Both the position numbers and the translations under genes were made by a program. This document shows positions 35,500 to 35,787 of a stretch of 35,787 nt of DNA, piece by piece. Location of the stretch: positions 1-35,787 of the forward strand of contig NZ_HE978642.1 of NCBI RefSeq assembly GCF_000312125.1. Reading direction: 5' to 3'. Source of the stretch: Timonella senegalensis JC301. Lineage in GTDB: Bacteria > Actinomycetota > Actinomycetes > Actinomycetales > Cellulomonadaceae. The number at the start of each line of letters is the position of its first letter. Position 1 is the first letter of the stretch. The notes beneath the pieces are model-generated. The model worked only from the letters and a program-made list of their open reading frames with translations. It made no database searches and was not told where the DNA came from.

Positions 35500-35787
35500 T
35501 GGTTCCGGGAGCTTTTCTGCAGACCGGCGCGACCAATGTATGGCCAATGTATGGCTGGATCACCAATGTGTGATCGGCAGTCATACAGTGGTGATCGAGT
35601 CATACATCGACGCCCATTCACCCGCACCCAAGCCACCCGGGCCCAAGCCGCCTGCGCCACGGCTCTGCCTCGGCGTTCAACTGATTCTGCTGCTGGGCGG
35701 CAGTCGGTCGGTGCATAAAGCACCGCTTCCGCGCCCGTACTCCCAGTTTTCGTCTCTGCAGTATCGGCGAGTGCCGTCCAAATGGGT

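Larger units (their letters stand above)
35382..35640 (+). repeat. Duplicated tRNA-Glu segment, copy 2
   Basis: Second copy of the block at 34611-34900. tRNA-Gln is not included in the duplication. Beyond about 35640 the copies diverge, but similarity returns near 35735-35775 (CCCAG.TTTCG, GGCGAGTGCCG). The stretch from the tRNA to the window end holds no convincing gene. Confidence 0.85.

Overview
The window looks like chromosomal DNA from a high-GC Gram-positive bacterium (Actinobacteria). Codons are strongly GC-ending, GatCAB is present, an ilvB-ilvN-ilvC operon is linked to leuB, ilvE and cimA, there is a DUF3516-type Ski2-like helicase and a fumarylacetoacetate-hydrolase gene just before gltX, and many genes appear to be read from leaderless mRNAs. 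The genus cannot be fixed from the sequence alone. Most of the window is housekeeping metabolism; the unusual material lies in the intergenic repeats, the two leader-peptide attenuators and one array of unknown membrane proteins.

Layout. 1-343: a terminator pair and a dispersed 24-nt repeat. 344-4254: gatC-gatA-gatB plus a GNAT acetyltransferase, closed by a strong terminator. 4334-8303: an inverted-repeat element, then the ilvBNC operon with its own leader peptide and attenuator. 8304-8925: gene-free and repeat-rich, with 95-bp direct repeats, a 73-nt perfect palindrome and a 20-bp tandem repeat. 8926-14284: an APH-type phosphotransferase, leuB, ilvE and attenuated cimA. 14467-18899: lplA, an unknown protein, a cupin, yccF, ybaK and a second GNAT gene. 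18998-21604: DUF3516 helicase on the minus strand. 21653-27114: a small ORF, an SPFH-domain protein and three diverged tandem paralogues on the minus strand, two with C-terminal membrane segments. 27352-30466: a conserved actinobacterial protein, an aldo/keto reductase and a methyltransferase. 30602-34027: FAH-family enzyme, gltX, a HAD hydrolase and a 49-residue membrane peptide. 34028-35787: a methyltransferase remnant, tRNA-Gln, and two identical tRNA-Glu genes inside a roughly 0.77-kb-offset duplication.

How the genes fit together. ilvB/ilvN/ilvC, leuB, ilvE and cimA supply branched-chain amino acid synthesis; cimA gives a threonine-independent route to 2-oxobutyrate for isoleucine. ilvD, leuA and leuCD are not here. 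Both ilvBNC and cimA are preceded by short reading frames rich in Ile/Val/Leu codons followed by a terminator, so transcription is probably attenuated by charged tRNA levels. GatCAB, GltX, tRNA-Glu and tRNA-Gln(CTG) are all in the window and together would make Gln-tRNA by the indirect, transamidation route.

Two signals recur across the window. A promoter -10 hexamer of the form TAnnnT sits exactly 6 nt before the start codon of at least ten reading frames. A core ATTTTCGACGAT recurs about a dozen times, mostly between genes and often as inverted pairs that form terminator-like hairpins.
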